The translations under genes were made by a program, and so were the position numbers. The notes under the pieces are model-generated. The model did no database searches, had not been told where the DNA came from, and worked only from the letters and a program-made list of their open reading frames with translations. This document shows positions 26,758 through 38,567 of a stretch of DNA of 64,000 bases, piece after piece (the first letter of the stretch is position 1; every line of letters begins with the position of its first letter). Source of the DNA: Streptomonospora sp. PA3 (GTDB taxonomy: Bacteria; Actinomycetota; Actinomycetes; Streptosporangiales; Streptosporangiaceae); assembly GCF_009728995.1 (NCBI RefSeq), contig NZ_VTZW01000023.1:62711-126710 (forward strand), in the 5' to 3' direction.

Positions 26758-27480
26758 ATGGACGGCGCGGACCGGAGCGGCGAGGGGCTCGCGGTCGAGG
26801 AGCGCATCGAGCAGCGCATCGGTGCCTGGCCCGCCGATGCCGGTGAGGCTCGCGCTCTGCAGGAGCGCCTGGCGCCGCTGGTGCGCCAGGAGGCGCTCGA
26901 CACCGGCGCCGTCTCGCTCGTCGCGGGGCTGGACGTGGCCTACGCCCCCGGCGACGACCGGCTCGTGGCCGCCGCCGTCGTGCTGGCCGCGCCGGAGTGG
27001 GAGGCGGTGGACTCCGCCACCGTCGTTTCGCGGCCGCGGTTTCCCTACGTGCCCGGACTGTTCGCGTTCCGGGAGGCGCCCGCGCTGCTGGAGGCCGTCG
27101 CGCAGCTGCGGACCGCGCCGGACGCACTCGTCTGCGACGGTTTCGGGCTGGCGCATCCGCGCCGCTTCGGACTGGCCTGCCACGTGGGGCTGGCGCTGGA
27201 CCGCCCCGTGCTGGGCGTGGGCAAGACCCCCTTCGTCGGCCGCGCCGACGCGCCCGCGCCCGAGCGGAGCTCCTGGACTCCGCTGCTCGACGGCGGCGAG
27301 GTCGTCGGGCGCTGCCTGCGCACCCGCTCCGGCGTCAAGCCCGTCTACGTGTCGGTCGGCCACCGCGTCGACCTGCCGTCGGCGACGGCCCTGACGCTGC
27401 GCCTCACGCCGCACTACCGGCTGCCCGAGCCCGTCCGGCAGGCCGACCGGTTGTGCCGGAAGCGCCTGGCCGCCGCCTGA
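26758..27480 (+). CDS. nfi: Endonuclease V (deoxyinosine 3' endonuclease)
   Basis: This 240-residue enzyme cleaves the second phosphodiester bond 3' to deoxyinosine. Catalytic elements: VAGLDVAY (first Asp), YVPGLFAFREAP (Glu), DGFGLAHPRRFGLACHVG (second Asp and the DNA wedge region) and GVGKTPFVG. Length is normal. ATG 26758 was chosen over GTG 26749. The close upstream TAGGGT suggests a leaderless transcript. Confidence 0.93.
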   Translation: MDGADRSGEGLAVEERIEQRIGAWPADAGEARALQERLAPLVRQEALDTGAVSLVAGLDVAYAPGDDRLVAAAVVLAAPEWEAVDSATVVSRPRFPYVPGLFAFREAPALLEAVAQLRTAPDALVCDGFGLAHPRRFGLACHVGLALDRPVLGVGKTPFVGRADAPAPERSSWTPLLDGGEVVGRCLRTRSGVKPVYVSVGHRVDLPSATALTLRLTPHYRLPEPVRQADRLCRKRLAAA

Positions 27481-27518
27481 CCGCCCTCGGCCGGCCTTCT
27501 CAGGCCCCGTTACATCCT

Positions 27519-28290
27519 GTTCAAGAAGCCGGACACCACAGCGCCTGCGGTAATGGGGGGATTGCGCGAAGCGTTGCACGCCCACCCGTCAGCCCACCGC
27601 CACCCGGATGAGACGCTGCGCGTCACGTGCTCGATTCAATGCCGCCGAGCGCACGGTGCACCTTTGTCGCGGAGGCCCGCTACCGGTGGCGCGGCTCCAC
27701 CTGGAAAGAACCGCGTGCGCTCGGCGGCAAGCCGTGACCGCGCTACGCGAGGCGCACCCATTGCCGCAACCCCGACGGCGACCGCCCCAGGTCGTACCCG
27801 GAGGGTTCCTGGAAAGCGGGCACGCCCCGGTATCCGACCACGCCCCCCCTTATTTAAGAAGCCGGTCACCACAGGAGGTTGCGGCAATGGGGCTGTGATG
27901 CGCGAAGCGCCGCGCGCCAGCTTGCCGCCGAGCGCACGGCGCACCATTGCACCGGAGGCCCGCCACCGGTCGCGCGGCTCCACCTGGAAAGAACCGCGTG
28001 CGCTCGGCGGCAAGCCGTGACCGCGCTACGCGAGGCGCACCCATTGCCGCAACCCCGACGGCGACCGCCCCAGGTGGTACCCGGAGGGTTCCTGGAAAGC
28101 GGGCGCGCCCCGGTATCCGACCACGCCCCCTTTAAGAAGCCGGTCACCACAGGAGGTTGCGGCAATGGGGCTGTGATGCGCGAATCCCACCCGTCACCCG
28201 CCGCCGCCCCTAACGGAGGCGCTTCGCGCCACGTACTTGTTCTGCGCCGGCTTGCCGCCGAGCGCACGGCGCACCATTGCACCGGAGGCC
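27519..28290. repeat. Composite inverted-repeat element, two full copies and one truncated, in tandem
   Basis: Three head-to-tail copies start at about 27519, 27853 and 28131, each opening with AAGAAGCCGG. A left arm (GGTTGCGGCAATGGGG ... TTGCCGCCGAGCGCAC) is followed about 60 bp later by an imperfect reverse-complement arm (GTGCGCTCGGCGGCAA ... CCCATTGCCGCAACC). Copy 2 is about 278 bp and the cleanest. Copies 1 and 3 carry an additional segment of about 60 bp in the left arm; copy 3 lacks the right arm. A fourth, inverted copy lies at 61797-62047. No protein-coding gene is supported. The rest of the 27481-28479 gap is unremarkable. Confidence 0.85.
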
Positions 28291-28479
28291 ATCCGGTGGA
28301 CGGCGCCGCACTCTGCATGCCGGTCCCGCCCCGCGACACGCGGCCGGATCCGGCCAATCCGGCGGGCCACCGATGCGACACTCCGAGTCTCTGCGTCGAA
28401 TACCTACAAAACCAATTGCACTGTGACTCGCGCCACTAGGCTGCGAGTGCGCAGTAGCCCAAACGACCGGAGGCGCACC

Positions 28480-28677
28480 ATGTGCCCGCACCGACCCACA
28501 TGCCCCTCGTTCGACGACGTCGCCCGCGAGGCGGCCCGCGTGGTCGCCAGCCACCCGGAGCAGGGCTGGAGCCTGCTCTGCAACGGCGTCGTGGTCTTCG
28601 AGGACACCGGCGAGCTGCTGCCCGACGGCGGCGTCATCGCCCCGCACCGCCCGACCGACGTCCGCGCCGTCGCCTGA
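28480..28677 (+). CDS. DUF5999-like small conserved protein
   Basis: This protein has 65 residues. MCPHRPTCPSFDDVAREAAR, then HPEQGWSLLCNGVVVFEDTG and GELLPDGGVIAPHRP, match a short actinobacterial family I know as DUF5999. An N-terminal C-x4-C pair (CPHRPTC) is conserved-looking. Function is unknown. ATG 28480 follows CCGGAGG by 7 nt. TTGCAC and TAGGCT about 65-40 bp upstream, spaced 15 bp, are a weak promoter candidate. It sits just after the repeat cluster and converges on the hydrolase gene. Confidence 0.85.
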   Translation: MCPHRPTCPSFDDVAREAARVVASHPEQGWSLLCNGVVVFEDTGELLPDGGVIAPHRPTDVRAVA

Positions 28678-28744
28678 CACGGCCGCCGCACACGGCCGTC
28701 GTCCCGTTGGGATCGGCCCCCGCGGACCGGTTCTCGAACGCGGC

Positions 28745-29350
28745 CTAGTCCAGCCGCTCGGCGAGCCAGTCCGCAACGACCGCGGCAAGGGACTCGACGT
28801 CTTTGGCCAGGTCGTGCCGCTCGCCCTCGCGCACGACGAGCGACGTGGCGTCGCCCGCGTCGGGGACGCCGAAGGGGTCGCGGTCGCCGTTGATCACGAG
28901 TGTCGGCACCCCGGCCCGGCGCAGCTCGCCCGCACGCGAGCGCTCCGGCTTGCCCGGCGGGTGGAGTGGAAAGGCCAGCGCCACCACCGCCGCCGCGCCC
29001 AGTCCGGCCGCGGTGCGGCAGGCGACCCGGGCCCCGTTGCTGCGGCCGGCGAGCACGAGCGGCAGACCGGCCGACCGCTCGTCGGCGCACACCGAACGGA
29101 CCGCGGCCTTCCACGCCTCGTCCTGGGGCGCGGTCGCCGAACCGGGCATCCGCCGGCCGGCCACCCGGTAGGCCTGCGTGATGCGGGCGACGGCTCCGCC
29201 GGCTTTCAGTACCGCTTCGCAGACCGCGGTGATGTCGGGAGCGTCGACGCCGCCACCCGCCCCGTGCGTGATGGCCAGCAGGTAGCGCGGCTCGCCGGAC
29301 GGCAGGTCGATGTCGGCGAGCGCGGGTCCGCGGGGCGTGTCGATCTCCAT
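28745..29350 (-). CDS. Alpha/beta-hydrolase family protein (KANL3/Tex30-like)
   Basis: This 201-residue protein resembles dienelactone-hydrolase-type alpha/beta hydrolases. LLAITHGAGGGVDAPD holds the oxyanion-hole His-Gly, LVLAGRSNGARVAC the nucleophile elbow (G-R-S-N-G, Ser), LVINGDRDPFG the acid and GERHDL the catalytic His. There is no signal peptide, so it is cytoplasmic. ATG 29350 (MEIDTPRGPA) was chosen over an upstream in-frame start. Substrate unknown. Confidence 0.88.
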   Translation of the reverse strand: MEIDTPRGPALADIDLPSGEPRYLLAITHGAGGGVDAPDITAVCEAVLKAGGAVARITQAYRVAGRRMPGSATAPQDEAWKAAVRSVCADERSAGLPLVLAGRSNGARVACRTAAGLGAAAVVALAFPLHPPGKPERSRAGELRRAGVPTLVINGDRDPFGVPDAGDATSLVVREGERHDLAKDVESLAAVVADWLAERLD

Positions 29351-29464
29351 GTGCTCCAACCTATGCCGCCCGCGCCGGTGCACTGGCGTGCCCGCCGCAC
29401 GGGCTCGTGGGCGGGGCCGGGAGACCTCCCGCCGTGGCCGGGCGCCTGAGCCCGCCGGCCCGCG

Positions 29465-30721
29465 TCAGTCCGCGTCGGGCCACCCCTCCGGCAGTACCGG
29501 AGCCTGCGAGCCCGCCGCCTGCCGGAGGCGTTCGCGGAAGTCGTCGTGCAGCGACCTCCCCCAGACGTACTGGCTGGGCGTGCGCACCGCCTCCTCCAGC
29601 GCGCGGCGCAGGGCGGCGGCGTTGCCCTCTCCCCGGGCCAGGGGCAGGGCGAGGTGGGTGTACATCTGGTTGAGGGCCACGAACAGCTCCCCGGTGAGCA
29701 TCGGCGCGCTGCTTTGGGCGACGGCCGCCTCGACGTAGGGCTCCCACCACCCCTCGGCCTCGTCGGGCTCCTGCCCCTGCTGCCCGGCGAGTTCGGGATC
29801 GGGCGCCAGGAAGCCGCGGCGCAGCCGGGTGCGGACCTCGTCGGCGACCGCGGGGTCGCGATGGGCGATCCCGTCGGCCCACACGCGCTCGGCCTCCTCG
29901 GCGTCTCCGCGCACCGCCAGCAGCCGGGCCAGCAGCTCCACCGCACCGCCCGCCACCTCGGGCGGTACCGGCCGCCCGGGTGCCCGGCCCCCGCCGGAGC
30001 CCTCTCCCGCGGCGCCGTCCCCGGCGCGCACGCCGGCGCCCGCGTCGGCCTCCGCCTCGGCTTCGGCGACCACCGCGCCGAACGCGCCGATCGCACGCTC
30101 GACGTGCACGGCTCCCAGCAGCAGCCGCAGTCCCGCGTGCTCGCCCGCCTCCAGCCCGCGGTGCACGACCGCCGCGGCGGCGTCGGCGCGTCCGTCGGCC
30201 AGCAGCCGGCCAGCGTAGTCGTGCGCGGCCTCGGGCACGACCTCGGCCGATCCGCTCTGCAGCACCTGCTCCCAGTGCCGCTCCGCGGTCTCGGCTTCGC
30301 CGCGCTCCTCGGCCAGCCGCGCCAGCCCGTAGTGGGCGGCCGGCCGGTAGCGGTTGTTCCCCGAGTCGAGGACCTCGCTCCAGGCGGCCCGCGCCTGCTC
30401 GATGTCGCCCTCGCCCTCGTACGACAGCGCCAGGTGGTAGGCGGCGCGCGGTGCGTACTCGGGGTGGCCGGTGCCGATGGCCGTGCGTGCGGCGGTGCGC
30501 GCCGCGGCCACGTCGCCCATGTCGTGGCGGACCACGGCCAGTCCGAGGGCGGCCAGCGGCAGGTACCGCCGGGAGCCGCCCTCGACGACCCGTTCGTACA
30601 CCTGGGCCGCGCGGCTGAGGTGCCCGCTCTCGGCGAGGTCGCGCGCCTGGTCGCACAGGCTTTTGAACTCCGGCTCGTCTCCGGCGGCGTCGTGGGTGGA
30701 GGATCCGGCGGACGCTGTCAT
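29465..30721 (-). CDS. Tetratricopeptide-repeat protein
   Basis: This 418-residue cytoplasmic protein is built from TPR-like helical pairs (about 20-190 and 260-330; AAQVYERVVEGGSRRYLPLA, AARAAWSEVLDSGNNRY). A Glu/Ala/Gly low-complexity linker lies in the middle (about 225-260). The ATG at 30721 follows an AAGCAG-type upstream region and excludes a long Arg-rich upstream extension. No enzymatic motif is seen. It could be a scaffold protein. The upstream gap (30722-31111) contains only the gcvP terminator. Confidence 0.8.
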   Translation of the reverse strand: MTASAGSSTHDAAGDEPEFKSLCDQARDLAESGHLSRAAQVYERVVEGGSRRYLPLAALGLAVVRHDMGDVAAARTAARTAIGTGHPEYAPRAAYHLALSYEGEGDIEQARAAWSEVLDSGNNRYRPAAHYGLARLAEERGEAETAERHWEQVLQSGSAEVVPEAAHDYAGRLLADGRADAAAAVVHRGLEAGEHAGLRLLLGAVHVERAIGAFGAVVAEAEAEADAGAGVRAGDGAAGEGSGGGRAPGRPVPPEVAGGAVELLARLLAVRGDAEEAERVWADGIAHRDPAVADEVRTRLRRGFLAPDPELAGQQGQEPDEAEGWWEPYVEAAVAQSSAPMLTGELFVALNQMYTHLALPLARGEGNAAALRRALEEAVRTPSQYVWGRSLHDDFRERLRQAAGSQAPVLPEGWPDAD

Positions 30722-31035
30722 GTGGAGCTGCTTTCCAACGCGGGGGGCGATGCGGAGCGGCGCTTGTCCGCCCCGGCGGTTCCACCTCGGAGAGTAGCCC
30801 GTCGCCGGGGACCCCACGGCGCGGCGCGGCCGGACTGTCCGGAATCGGCTGGCGACCGCTTGCCGAGGGGGCGGGCGGGGCGCCGCGGAGCGCCGCGTTC
30901 GATCCGATCGGTCCGGTGCCCGCTCGTCGCCTCCCCCGCTGCCGAAGGGAGGTCCGACCGGCGGTACGCGAAGCACGAAACCGCTGCCTTTACGGTGTAG
31001 ATCTGATCTGGAGGCGCAGACTCCCCGGCACGACG

Positions 31036-31075
31036 GCGGCCGCCGGCCCCGCTCTGGTGCGGGTCCGGCGGCCGC
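31036..31075 (-). terminator. Strong hairpin downstream of gcvP
   Basis: This is a 17-bp inverted repeat (left arm starts GCGGCCGCC, right arm ends GGCGGCCGC) with one mismatch and a 6-nt loop, 36 bp after the gcvP stop. It is a GC-rich terminator without a T-tract. The rest of the 30722-31111 gap holds nothing I recognise. Confidence 0.6.
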
Positions 31076-31111
31076 GTGGCGACATCGCCCCGGCGGGGCC
31101 TCGATTGTGCC

Positions 31112-34009
<2,898 letters not shown>

Positions 34010-34058
34010 GGAGACCTCCTGGTCGCTGTGCCGCTTTCGCGGCTGCTCCTGTCTGGTC

Positions 34059-34212
34059 TCCCCCTCTGTCGCTCACGGCCCGCGGGCCCAAGCGCAGGCA
34101 CGTTTCGCCTACCGCTCCAGAGTGGCCTCCTCCACGCGGTCCTTGGTGCCTGAGAGGTTACTGGGGAGTGTTGCCCCGTCGGCGCCCCGGTTCGGGGTCT
34201 CTCCCGCGCGGT
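34059..34212 (-). promoter_or_regulatory. Tandem glycine riboswitch upstream of gcvP
   Basis: On the minus strand the leader reads GCGGGAGAGACC, then ACGGGGCAAC, CCTCTCAGGCACCAAGGAC and CGCGTGG: the conserved core of a glycine aptamer. A second, shorter aptamer follows (CCACTCTGGAGCG, GGCGAAACGTGCC, then GCGACAGAGGGGGAG). Between it and the AGGAGGT ribosome site is a small CCGC-GAAA-GCGG hairpin. Glycine binding normally turns on gcv expression. Boundaries are approximate. Confidence 0.88.
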
Positions 34213-34498
34213 ATCGACGGCCGGATCGTCGTTGGTGTCGACTCGGTTTTCAGTTGTGAATGGTCATTATCTACGGCGCCGCTCGGCGGCGCGGCGGCGG
34301 GGGGCGTGCCGGTGCGGCCCCGGACGGGGGCCGGCGGTCGGCGTCCGCCGCATGCTTCGACGTTACTGGATCCGGGCGCGTTCGTGGAGTGCCCGCCGCC
34401 GGGCACGGCTCACATCCCGCTTGGCACCTGCGGTCGCGGTGCGCAGCGGGCCGCCGCGGCCGGCCGGTGCCGGCTGCGGATTCCGTCCGGCGCGGTTC

Positions 34499-35095
34499 TC
34501 AGCCGGTCTTGCGCTCGCGCCGGCGCCGCGCCAACTCGTCGGCGGGCCGGGCCTGGGGGCTCAGTGAACCGTTCAGCGCCTCGCCGGGGACCTCGTCGAG
34601 GGCGCCTTCGAGCTCGCGCCAGACGCGGCCCAGCGCGATGCCGAACACGCCCTGCCCGCCCTGCATGAGATCGACCACCTCATCGGGCGAGGTGCACTCG
34701 TAGACGCTGACACCGTCGCTCATGAGGGTGATCTGGGCGAGGTCGGCGGTCCCGCGGTAGCGCAGGTGGTCAACCGCCGTACGGATCTGCTGCAGGGAGA
34801 TCCCGGTGTCCAGGAGTCGCTTGACGACCTTCAGCAGCAGGACGTCGCGGAAGTCGTACAGCGGGGGTTCGCCGCCCTCAGGCTGCACGCTGGGGCCGAC
34901 CAGGCCGGTGCGGGCCCAGTAGTCGAGTTGCCGATAGGTGATTCCGGCGGCCGCACATGCCGTGGGGCCGCGATAACCGACGTCCATAGGCAGCGCCACC
35001 ACGTCCTCTTCGCACAGCAGGCCCTGCTCCCCAGCTCGCCGTATCGCTGTATGCCTGAGAGCGGAGGTTTGCTGCTCACCGCTAGTAACCGCCAC
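34499..35095 (-). CDS. MerR-family regulator (Rv1830-like)
   Basis: This 198-residue protein has an N-terminal MerR DNA-binding domain (about 60-130; YRGPTACAAAGITYRQLDYW, TGLVGPSVQ, LYDFRDVLLLKVVKRLLDTG) and a helical C-terminus (GALDEVPGEALNGS). It matches the MerR protein of the gcvB/garA neighbourhood in mycobacteria (Rv1830 type). GTG 35095 was chosen because GGAGG lies about 6 nt upstream and the N-terminus resembles homologues. It is 489 bp upstream of gcvP on the same strand. Effector and targets are not visible. Confidence 0.9.
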   Translation of the reverse strand: MAVTSGEQQTSALRHTAIRRAGEQGLLCEEDVVALPMDVGYRGPTACAAAGITYRQLDYWARTGLVGPSVQPEGGEPPLYDFRDVLLLKVVKRLLDTGISLQQIRTAVDHLRYRGTADLAQITLMSDGVSVYECTSPDEVVDLMQGGQGVFGIALGRVWRELEGALDEVPGEALNGSLSPQARPADELARRRRERKTG

Positions 35096-35533
35096 GCCGA
35101 ACCTCCGGCTCCTCGGCCCACGGCGGTTTGACAGGGGGCATGAAGGGTGCGCCGCGGGTTCCTTCGACATTGAAGGTAAGCCGGTCGCATGGACAGCGTC
35201 AACGACACCCATCGGCGCGTCGCGGAACCTCTTCCGCGGCTGCCGGAGCGCCGCGCCGTCCATCCGCAAGCATACGCGCGACACGGCCCGCGTGCCGCTG
35301 CCCTGTCGCATTGACCTGCGGTGGAAGCGGAACACCAGGGCGGACGGCGCCGCATGCGCCCGTGGGGCGGCCCGCTCCCCGGGCGAGAAACGCCCGCGGC
35401 GCGGCCGGCGCGGCGCCACGGCACGGAAACCGAAGCCCGCCGGCGCGCGGCGCCGGGCCGCCGGGGCGCTGCCCGGCCGGAGCCTGCGCTGATCCGTCCG
35501 TTCGGCGCCGCACCGGCCGATAGGATCGCGCGC
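35096..35533. other. Divergent intergenic region without recognised genes
   Basis: These 438 bp lie between the MerR gene (minus) and a membrane-protein gene (plus). The part next to merR has somewhat lower GC and probably holds its promoter. Open frames here are unsupported. Confidence 0.3.
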
Positions 35534-36064
35534 ATGCCTGCGCACGACGACGCCCGGCGCCGCCACCCGGTGCTGCGCCGCACCCGCGTCCTGCTGTGGT
35601 GCCAGCTCGCCGCCGGACTCGCGGGCACCGCCGCCTGCGCCGGCGCGCTGTATGCCGCCGGGCCGCTGATGACGGTGTCGGGCTGGGGCGCGCCCGCATT
35701 CGCGGCGCTGGTCTGCGGCGGGGCGGCGACGCTGCTGGGCTACCTGTCGCTCGCCGGCCGGCCCCGGCGCGCGGTGCTGGTCGCGGTGCTGCTCGCGCCG
35801 GCGGTGTGCTACGTCGCCGGCTCGGCCCTTTCCCTGTCGACCACCGCGGGCGCCCTGCCCCGCGCCGAGTTCGGCTGGTTCGCCTACGCCCCGCCCGGCG
35901 CGAGCACGCGGCTGTTCCAACTCGCCCTGCCCCTGCTAAACGCCGCGCTGTGGCTGACCTTCCTGGGCGTCCTGCTCTCCCTGGCCAACGCCGTGCGGCT
36001 GGTGCTGCCCTCGGCGCGCGAGGCGTTCGAGCCCGACGGGCCCGGCGCGCGGCCCCGCGCCTGA
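35534..36064 (+). CDS. Four-span integral membrane protein
   Basis: This 176-residue protein has four hydrophobic segments (about 19-42, 50-70, 77-98 and 122-150) and short polar loops. The loop ALPRAEFGWFAYAPPGA lies between the third and fourth. I recognise no domain. It starts at ATG 35534 and lies 190 bp upstream of the alditol oxidase gene on the same strand. Function unknown. Confidence 0.75.
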   Translation: MPAHDDARRRHPVLRRTRVLLWCQLAAGLAGTAACAGALYAAGPLMTVSGWGAPAFAALVCGGAATLLGYLSLAGRPRRAVLVAVLLAPAVCYVAGSALSLSTTAGALPRAEFGWFAYAPPGASTRLFQLALPLLNAALWLTFLGVLLSLANAVRLVLPSAREAFEPDGPGARPRA

Positions 36065-36256
36065 CCGGCCCGCGAAAAACCCGCGCGACCGAGCGAGGAG
36101 GCAAGGCGGCGCCTCCAAGCGCCCCGCACACCCGCGGGAAAACACCCACCGTCCACCGCGTCTGGTATGTCTGGTTGCTACCTTGCTATCCACAGCCACC
36201 CGCAGGGGGCGGCCGCGCGGCCGCCCGACCCACCCCCGGGAAGGGGGCTCCCCCAC

Positions 36257-37531
36257 GTGAACCGGCGCAGCACCAACTGGGCGGGCAACATCGGCTTCGC
36301 CGCCGAACGCCTCCACGAACCCGCCACCGTCGCCGAACTGCAGACCGCCGTGGCCCGCGCTGCGAAGGCGCGCGCGCTGGGCAGCGGCCACTCCTTCAAC
36401 GCCGTCGCCGACACCCCGGGCGAACTGGTCTCGCTGGCGCGACTGCCGCGCACCATGGAGCTGGACACCGCACAGGGCACGGTCCAGGTGGGTGCGGGCG
36501 TGCGCTATGCCGAACTCGCGCAGTGGCTGCAGGAGCGCGGCCGCGCCCTGCACAACCTGGGTTCGCTCCCGCACATCTCGGTGGCCGGCTCCTGTGCGAC
36601 CGCCACCCACGGATCCGGAGACGCCAACGGCAACCTGGCCACCGCCGTGGAGGCACTGGAGCTGGTGACGGCCGAGGGCGACCTCGTTCGGTTGAGCCGG
36701 GCCGAGCACGGGTCCGAGTTCGACGGCATGGTCGTGGCCCTGGGCGCCCTCGGCGTGGTGACCGCGATGACGCTGCGCACCGGCCCCGACTTCGACGTGG
36801 CCCAGCGGGTCTATGAGGACCTGCCGCTGGAGGCGGTGGAGGAGCACTTCGACGAGATCACCGGCGCCGCCTACAGCGTCAGCCTGTTCACCCGCTGGCG
36901 CGAGCCGGTGGCCGACCAGGTGTGGGTCAAGCACCGCGTGGGCGACCCGCGGCCCGCCGGAGCCGAGGAGGGCTTCTTCGGTGCGCCGCCGGCGCGGGGA
37001 CCGCGCCACCCGGTGCCGGAGATGGCCGCGGAGAACTGCACCGAGCAGCTGGGCCTCGCCGGCCCGTGGTCGGAGCGCCTGCCGCACTTCCGTCCGGGAT
37101 CGCCGCCCAGCAGCGCGGGCGCGGAGCTGCAGGCGGAGTACCTGCTGCCGCGCACGGCCGCCGTGGCGGCGCTGCGGGCGCTGGAGCCGCTGCGCGACCG
37201 GATCGCCGCGGTGCTGCAGATCTGCGAGATCCGCACCATCGCCGCGGACGAGCTGTGGCTGAGCCCCAGCTACCGCCAGGACACCGTGGGCTTCCACTTC
37301 ACCTTGGTACCCGACACCGCCGCGGTGCTGCCGGTGCTCGAACAGATCGAGGAGCGCCTGGCCCCCCTCGGCGCCGTGCCGCACTGGGGCAAGCTGTTCA
37401 CCGCGCCGCCCGGTGCGCTGCTCGAGCGCTACAGCCGGCTGCCCGACTTCGCGGCGCTGGCCCGCCGCTTCGACCCGGGCGGCAAGTTCGCCAACGACTT
37501 CCTGCGCGACCACGTCCTCGGCGGCGCGTAG
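36257..37531 (+). CDS. Alditol/xylitol oxidase-like FAD enzyme
   Basis: This 424-residue VAO-type flavoenzyme resembles actinomycete alditol oxidase (AldO), which oxidises C1 of xylitol or sorbitol to the aldose and makes H2O2. The PP-loop ALGSGHSFNAVADTPG contains the His that binds FAD covalently, followed by SVAGSCATATHGSG. The C-terminal ALO domain ends FDPGGKFANDFLRDHVLG. The start is GTG 36257 (VNRRSTNWAGNI) after GGGAAGGGGG. It lies between the MerR/gcvP block and the NHEJ genes. Confidence 0.92.
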   Translation: MNRRSTNWAGNIGFAAERLHEPATVAELQTAVARAAKARALGSGHSFNAVADTPGELVSLARLPRTMELDTAQGTVQVGAGVRYAELAQWLQERGRALHNLGSLPHISVAGSCATATHGSGDANGNLATAVEALELVTAEGDLVRLSRAEHGSEFDGMVVALGALGVVTAMTLRTGPDFDVAQRVYEDLPLEAVEEHFDEITGAAYSVSLFTRWREPVADQVWVKHRVGDPRPAGAEEGFFGAPPARGPRHPVPEMAAENCTEQLGLAGPWSERLPHFRPGSPPSSAGAELQAEYLLPRTAAVAALRALEPLRDRIAAVLQICEIRTIAADELWLSPSYRQDTVGFHFTLVPDTAAVLPVLEQIEERLAPLGAVPHWGKLFTAPPGALLERYSRLPDFAALARRFDPGGKFANDFLRDHVLGGA

Positions 37532-37545
37532 GCGGCGCGGAGGGC

Positions 37546-38472
37546 TCAGCTCACCTCCAGCCGCTCGATGGCCCGGCGGGGCGAGCGGGCGTGGCGGGCC
37601 ATGTCGCGCCAGGGCTCGTCTGCCAGGCGCTCGGCGAAGGTGCGCACCGTCCAGGCCCGCGCCGAGTCCACCTGTTCCAGCTCCTCCCAGTGCAGCGGGG
37701 TCGCCACCGGCGCTCCGGGCAGCGCGCGCACGGAGTAGGGCGCCACGGCCAGCTGTGCGTAGCCGTTGCGCAGGTAGTCCAGGAACAGCCGGTCGCCGCG
37801 CCGCTGCTTGCGCAGCAGGGTGGTCAGCTCGTCGGGGCGGCGGCGGGCGACCAGTTCGGCGATCACGTGGGCGAAGTCGCGGGCCTGGGCGGCGTCGATC
37901 TCGGGGCGGATGGGCGCCACCACGTGCAGGCCGCGGGATCCGGTGGTCATGGCGAACGCGGCCAGGCCCAGGCCCTCCAGCACGTCGCGGACGTCGTGGG
38001 CGGCGCGCCGCACCGCGGTGAAGTCGTCGCCGGGCGGGTCCAGGTCGATGATCAGCCGGTCGGGGTAGCGCAGGCCGCCCGCTCGGCTCAGCCACGGGTG
38101 CAGGGTGATGGCGGCCTGGTCGGCCAGCCACACCAGGGTGGCGGCGTCGTCGCAGACCAGCATCTCGGTCTCGGCGCTGCCGTCCTCCTTGGGTACGCGC
38201 ACCGCCCCCGCGAAGGCCGGGGCGTAGGAGGGCCGGTTCTTGACGTAGAACCCGCCGGAGGGGTCGGCGATGCCGTGCGGGTAGCGCTGCAGGGCCAGCG
38301 GCCGCCCGCGCAGGTGGCGCAGCATCGGCTCGGCGACCGCGCGGTAGTGCTCGGCGAGTTCGCGCTTGGTGACCCCACCGGGTTCGAACAGCTCCTTGTC
38401 GGGCCGGCCGATGCGCACCCGGTGCCGTCCCACCCGCCAGGTCTGAGCTTCGCCGTGCGCCTCCGCGTTCAC
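37546..38472 (-). CDS. LigD-type NHEJ polymerase (primase-polymerase)
   Basis: This 308-residue protein corresponds to the polymerase domain of LigD, which fills gaps with ribonucleotides at broken ends. GGVTKRELAEHYRAVAEPML, GGFYVKNRPSY and RLIIDLDPPGDDF (catalytic Asp pair) are diagnostic; TTGSRGLHVVAPI is the nucleotide-binding segment. It stands alone here instead of being fused to ligase and nuclease domains. It diverges from ku (95 bp apart) and belongs with ku and the ligase gene functionally. Confidence 0.94.
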   Translation of the reverse strand: MNAEAHGEAQTWRVGRHRVRIGRPDKELFEPGGVTKRELAEHYRAVAEPMLRHLRGRPLALQRYPHGIADPSGGFYVKNRPSYAPAFAGAVRVPKEDGSAETEMLVCDDAATLVWLADQAAITLHPWLSRAGGLRYPDRLIIDLDPPGDDFTAVRRAAHDVRDVLEGLGLAAFAMTTGSRGLHVVAPIRPEIDAAQARDFAHVIAELVARRRPDELTTLLRKQRRGDRLFLDYLRNGYAQLAVAPYSVRALPGAPVATPLHWEELEQVDSARAWTVRTFAERLADEPWRDMARHARSPRRAIERLEVS

Positions 38473-38567
38473 CTGATCACCCCCGTCTGTGCGGCTTTAC
38501 TCGCGGTCTGCGGCGTTTTACCTGCTAGCGGGCACTATGGGGGTAGGTCCGAGCGGAAGGAGGCACG

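Noticed and set aside
27553-28439. Open frames of 125-186 residues over the 27.5-28.3 kb repeat
   Set aside because: Several overlapping frames on both strands with Arg/Pro/Gly composition follow the repeat; none has a ribosome site or homology.
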